A stretch of 28,464 nucleotides of DNA from a virus: positions 1 to 28,464 of the IMG/VR virus record IMGVR_UViG_3300018412_000037. One strand, given 5' to 3'. How positions within the stretch are numbered: position 1 is the stretch's first letter; each line of letters starts with the position of its first letter. The translations under genes were made by a program, and so were the position numbers. The notes beneath the pieces are model-generated. The model saw nothing but the letters and a program-made list of their open reading frames with translations. It did not search any database and was not told where the DNA came from. Positions 27,922-28,464 of this stretch are shown one piece after another.

Positions 27922-28258
27922 TGATTTGGGTCCCGTCTGTCAAGGTGACTTGAATTTGCCCTGTCACGCCTCGGGCCTGGTCATAGATAAGCACGGGAGT
28001 TGCCGATGCCACATCAGGGACGCGCAAAGCCTCCTGCTGATACCATGCCGCTAGGGTGGCCTGTGCCGGTCGCTGACCAAGCACAGATTGCTCGTAGGGG
28101 ATGCCGTCATCGGTGTTGTAGGGGGCTTCACCACGCCACAGTAGCGACTGGCTGGCCACATCCTGCGCCACAGAGTAGGCGGACGAAGACAACGCAATAC
28201 CGCCAGAGGCATCAACATCCAGATCCCACGTCGTCGGATTCAGAAAAATCGTGTCCAT
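27914..28258 (-). CDS. Baseplate wedge protein (gp25/gpW-like position)
   Basis: A 114-residue protein directly upstream of the J-like gene. It reads DTIFLNPTTWDLDVDASGGIALSSSAYSVAQDVASQSLLWRGEAPYNTDDGIPYEQSVLGQ, matching short baseplate proteins in which an initial 'DxxxDxxG' strand region is followed by a helix and a 'W-x-GE-x-x-x-x-x-x-GIPY' turn. These take the place of T4 gp25/P2 gpW in many phages. The start at 28258 overlaps the previous stop (TGATG). Function assigned mainly from order and pattern. Confidence 0.7.
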   Translation of the reverse strand: MDTIFLNPTTWDLDVDASGGIALSSSAYSVAQDVASQSLLWRGEAPYNTDDGIPYEQSVLGQRPAQATLAAWYQQEALRVPDVASATPVLIYDQARGVTGQIQVTLTDGTQINV

Positions 28259-28464
28259 CAGTTCGCCTTCGTCAGTGTGGTGAGGTGAGCCGCCGTCATC
28301 TCTTGGCTGGGAGCTGGGCCGCCGCCGTGAGTGTGGCTGTTGAACAGCTCCACGAAACGCTCGTCCACCAGCTTGCGCACATCGGCGCCAGTGTCACCCA
28401 GTTTAACACCGGATGTGTTGTGAACCAAAATCCCACCTTCGGTGATCTGGACGTAGCTGGTCGG
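28258..28464 (-). CDS. C-terminal end of a baseplate spike/gpV-like protein (partial)
   Basis: The last 68 residues of a gene that continues beyond the right edge. The sequence is PTSYVQITEGGILVHNTSGV, then KLGDTGADVRKLVDERFVEL and FNSHTHGGGPAPSQEMTAAHLTTLTKAN. The beta-rich start, the 'G-x-x-x-L-x-D' turn and the closing 'FNSHTHGG...xP...M...HLTT' stretch are common at the end of phage baseplate assembly V or Gp138-type spike proteins. Its place ahead of a gp25-like and a J-like gene agrees. The rest of the protein cannot be seen. Confidence 0.65.
   Translation of the reverse strand, partial: PTSYVQITEGGILVHNTSGVKLGDTGADVRKLVDERFVELFNSHTHGGGPAPSQEMTAAHLTTLTKAN

Noticed and set aside
1-28464. 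CRISPR arrays, tRNA genes, insertion sequences and att sites
   Set aside because: I looked for regularly spaced repeats, cloverleaf patterns, transposase motifs and integrase genes and found none that I could support.

Overview
This window is a large part of a tailed-phage genome, or of a prophage without a visible integrase. It is contractile-tailed (myovirus type), because it encodes baseplate J-like and DUF2612-type baseplate proteins. The likely host is a gammaproteobacterium. Supporting signs are sigma70-like promoters, an exact match to the enteric rRNA boxA core, homologues of the lambda nin-region genes (NinB, NinG, NinI, NinX-like), and an ANR-type regulator. Aeromonas or a relative is my guess, but the sequence alone does not prove the genus.

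Layout. (1) 1-1235: two rightward genes with their own promoter and terminator, lying against the direction of their neighbours (a moron-like cassette). (2) 1268-6427, leftward: HNH endonuclease pieces, minor head protein, portal, large and small terminase. (3) 6542-15320, leftward: a tightly packed early/middle block. It holds small membrane and hypothetical genes, an ANR regulator, NinG, NinI, a Rha/KilAC antirepressor, NinB, several DNA-binding proteins, a helicase-loader-like protein, a replication initiator, a small HNH and an XRE-type regulator. (4) 15321-15670: a divergent control region with two back-to-back promoters whose transcripts begin with nearly the same leader, ending in a boxA sequence. 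(5) 15671-21798, rightward: RecT, YqaJ-type exonuclease, SSB, NinX-like protein, phage N6-adenine methyltransferase, DUF4406 protein and many small genes, most joined by ATGA/GTGA overlaps. (6) 21799-22140: a promoter, a short untranslated transcript with a strong terminator, and a second promoter-like segment. (7) 22141-23722, rightward: lysis genes. (8) 23859-28464, leftward: small membrane protein, tailspike, and baseplate genes running off the right edge.

How it fits together. The leftward early promoter would make replication and regulatory proteins and the rightward one recombination and DNA-modification proteins. Because both leaders share the boxA element, both operons are probably under processive antitermination. 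The head genes exit leftward at the left edge and the baseplate genes enter leftward at the right edge. The simplest reading is a circular (or circularly permuted) genome in which the missing capsid, tail-tube and tape-measure genes join the two ends. Lysis and tail transcripts converge at 23723-23858 between two terminators.

The most interesting points are the twin boxA leaders, a short RNA between promoter and terminator ahead of lysis, an HNH gene split by an in-frame stop-containing segment beside a possible RNA pseudoknot, a winged-helix/NUMOD1-like fusion, and several micro-genes (28, 39, 42, 50 and 53 codons).
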